A DNA stretch of 64,000 nt, taken from an uncultured Muribaculaceae bacterium. GTDB lineage: Bacteria > Bacteroidota > Bacteroidia > Bacteroidales > Muribaculaceae. The translations under genes and the position numbers were made by a program. Below are positions 63,759 to 64,000 of the stretch, piece by piece. The stretch lies in assembly GCA_934675575.1 (NCBI GenBank), contig CAKUQQ010000005.1, positions 147,835-211,834 of the forward strand, read 5' to 3'. The notes below the pieces were generated by a model. The model did not search any database. It saw only the letters and a list, made by a program, of their open reading frames with translations, and was not told the DNA's origin. Within the stretch, counting starts at the first letter, position 1. Each line of letters begins with the position of its first letter.

Positions 63759-64000
63759 ATGGAATTAGACAAATTTGAAGAGTTCCTTAGCCAAGGTAAT
63801 ATGGCTAAGAACACAATCTCGGCATATCTGTATGCCGTGAAGGAGTTTGGCTCTCGACATAAAGAGTTGAACAAGAGAAACTTGTTGGTTTACAAGACCT
63901 ACTTGATTGAGACTTACAAACCAAAGACGGTGAACCTCCGTATTCAAGCGTTGAACAAGTACCTTGTATTTGTAGGCAAGACTAAGCTCCGCTTGAAGTC
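63759..64000 (+). CDS. Tyrosine-type site-specific recombinase, 5' part (cut by right edge)
   Basis: 80 codons visible from the ATG at 63759. MELDKFEEFLSQGNMAKNT opens an N-terminal SAM-like core-binding domain of phage integrase/XerC type: KNTISAYLYAVKEF, then KRNLLVYKTYLIETYKPKT, VNLRIQALNKYL. The catalytic R-H-R-Y domain lies beyond the edge. It is divergent from the hsdS cassette, 60 nt apart. Recombinases of this kind beside hsdS genes in Bacteroidales shuffle target-recognition domains by inversion; this is the likely role here. Confidence 0.88.
   Translation, partial: MELDKFEEFLSQGNMAKNTISAYLYAVKEFGSRHKELNKRNLLVYKTYLIETYKPKTVNLRIQALNKYLVFVGKTKLRLK

Noticed and set aside
62766-64000. 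Complete type I restriction-modification system in the window
   Set aside because: Neither hsdM nor hsdR is present; only a half hsdS and the recombinase start are seen.
1-64000. CRISPR array, rRNA operon or insertion sequence
   Set aside because: No regularly spaced repeats, no rRNA sequence and no transposase gene were seen.

Overview
The window reads as one stretch of chromosome from an anaerobic member of the Bacteroidota, most likely order Bacteroidales; the family cannot be settled from sequence alone. The evidence is a moderately AT-rich, densely coding genome, many TAnnTTTG promoter boxes with TTG about 19-20 nt upstream (the Bacteroidota primary sigma pattern), no clear Shine-Dalgarno sites, families nearly confined to this phylum (DUF4421, DUF4836, DUF4924, OadG with a lamin-tail-like domain, an AmgK-RapZ fusion, bS16 with a long tail), and a succinate-to-propionate sodium-pump operon. 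Almost everything is ordinary core genome. The only clearly mobile or variable part is the right-hand end (about 62.85-64 kb).

Layout. 1-13 kb, mostly minus strand: rseP (cut by the left edge) and dxr; an AT-rich orphan; then a run nadE > tamB > DUF4421 > tsaD > cinA covering NAD synthesis, envelope assembly and tRNA t6A modification. 13.3-18.5 kb, plus strand: a eukaryotic-type (GT3) glycogen synthase with an alpha-glucan phosphorylase, then an orphan Wza-like export lipoprotein. 18.7-26 kb: clpB and lon (protein quality control), a WYL regulator convergent with lon, and a small secreted protein. 26-35 kb: ppdK, rlmD, a putrescine operon (small ORF > aguA > aguB > CYTH protein), a 73-residue conserved-looking ORF and a DUF4836 lipoprotein.

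35-44 kb, minus strand: a six-gene run crp-type regulator > DUF4924 > rfbD > prfC > AmgK-RapZ fusion > MurU-like nucleotidyltransferase, the last two looking like a cell-wall sugar salvage pair; then prs and a cytoplasmic GH13 amylase. 44-49 kb: mce > mmdA > oadG > mmdC > oadB, which epimerises and decarboxylates methylmalonyl-CoA while pumping Na+. 49-58 kb: dnaK, rpsP, tRNA-Gln(CUG), a Trp/Tyr/Gly-rich secreted protein with a FadL-like outer-membrane protein behind it, and a Pif1-type helicase fused to TPRs. 58-63 kb: serC > serA (a short PGDH with Lys where most have the catalytic His) and a class II, B12-dependent ribonucleotide reductase.

62.85-64 kb: directly behind nrdJ lies a half-length type I restriction specificity gene (hsdS), bounded by a 12-bp near-identical direct repeat and divergent from a tyrosine recombinase that runs off the right edge. 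This is the signature of a recombinase-shuffled, phase-variable type I restriction-modification locus, of which only the outer, probably silent, cassette is visible. Together with the AmgK-RapZ/MurU pair it is the most interesting part of the window. Intrinsic terminators mark most transcription-unit ends and agree with the operon boundaries given here.
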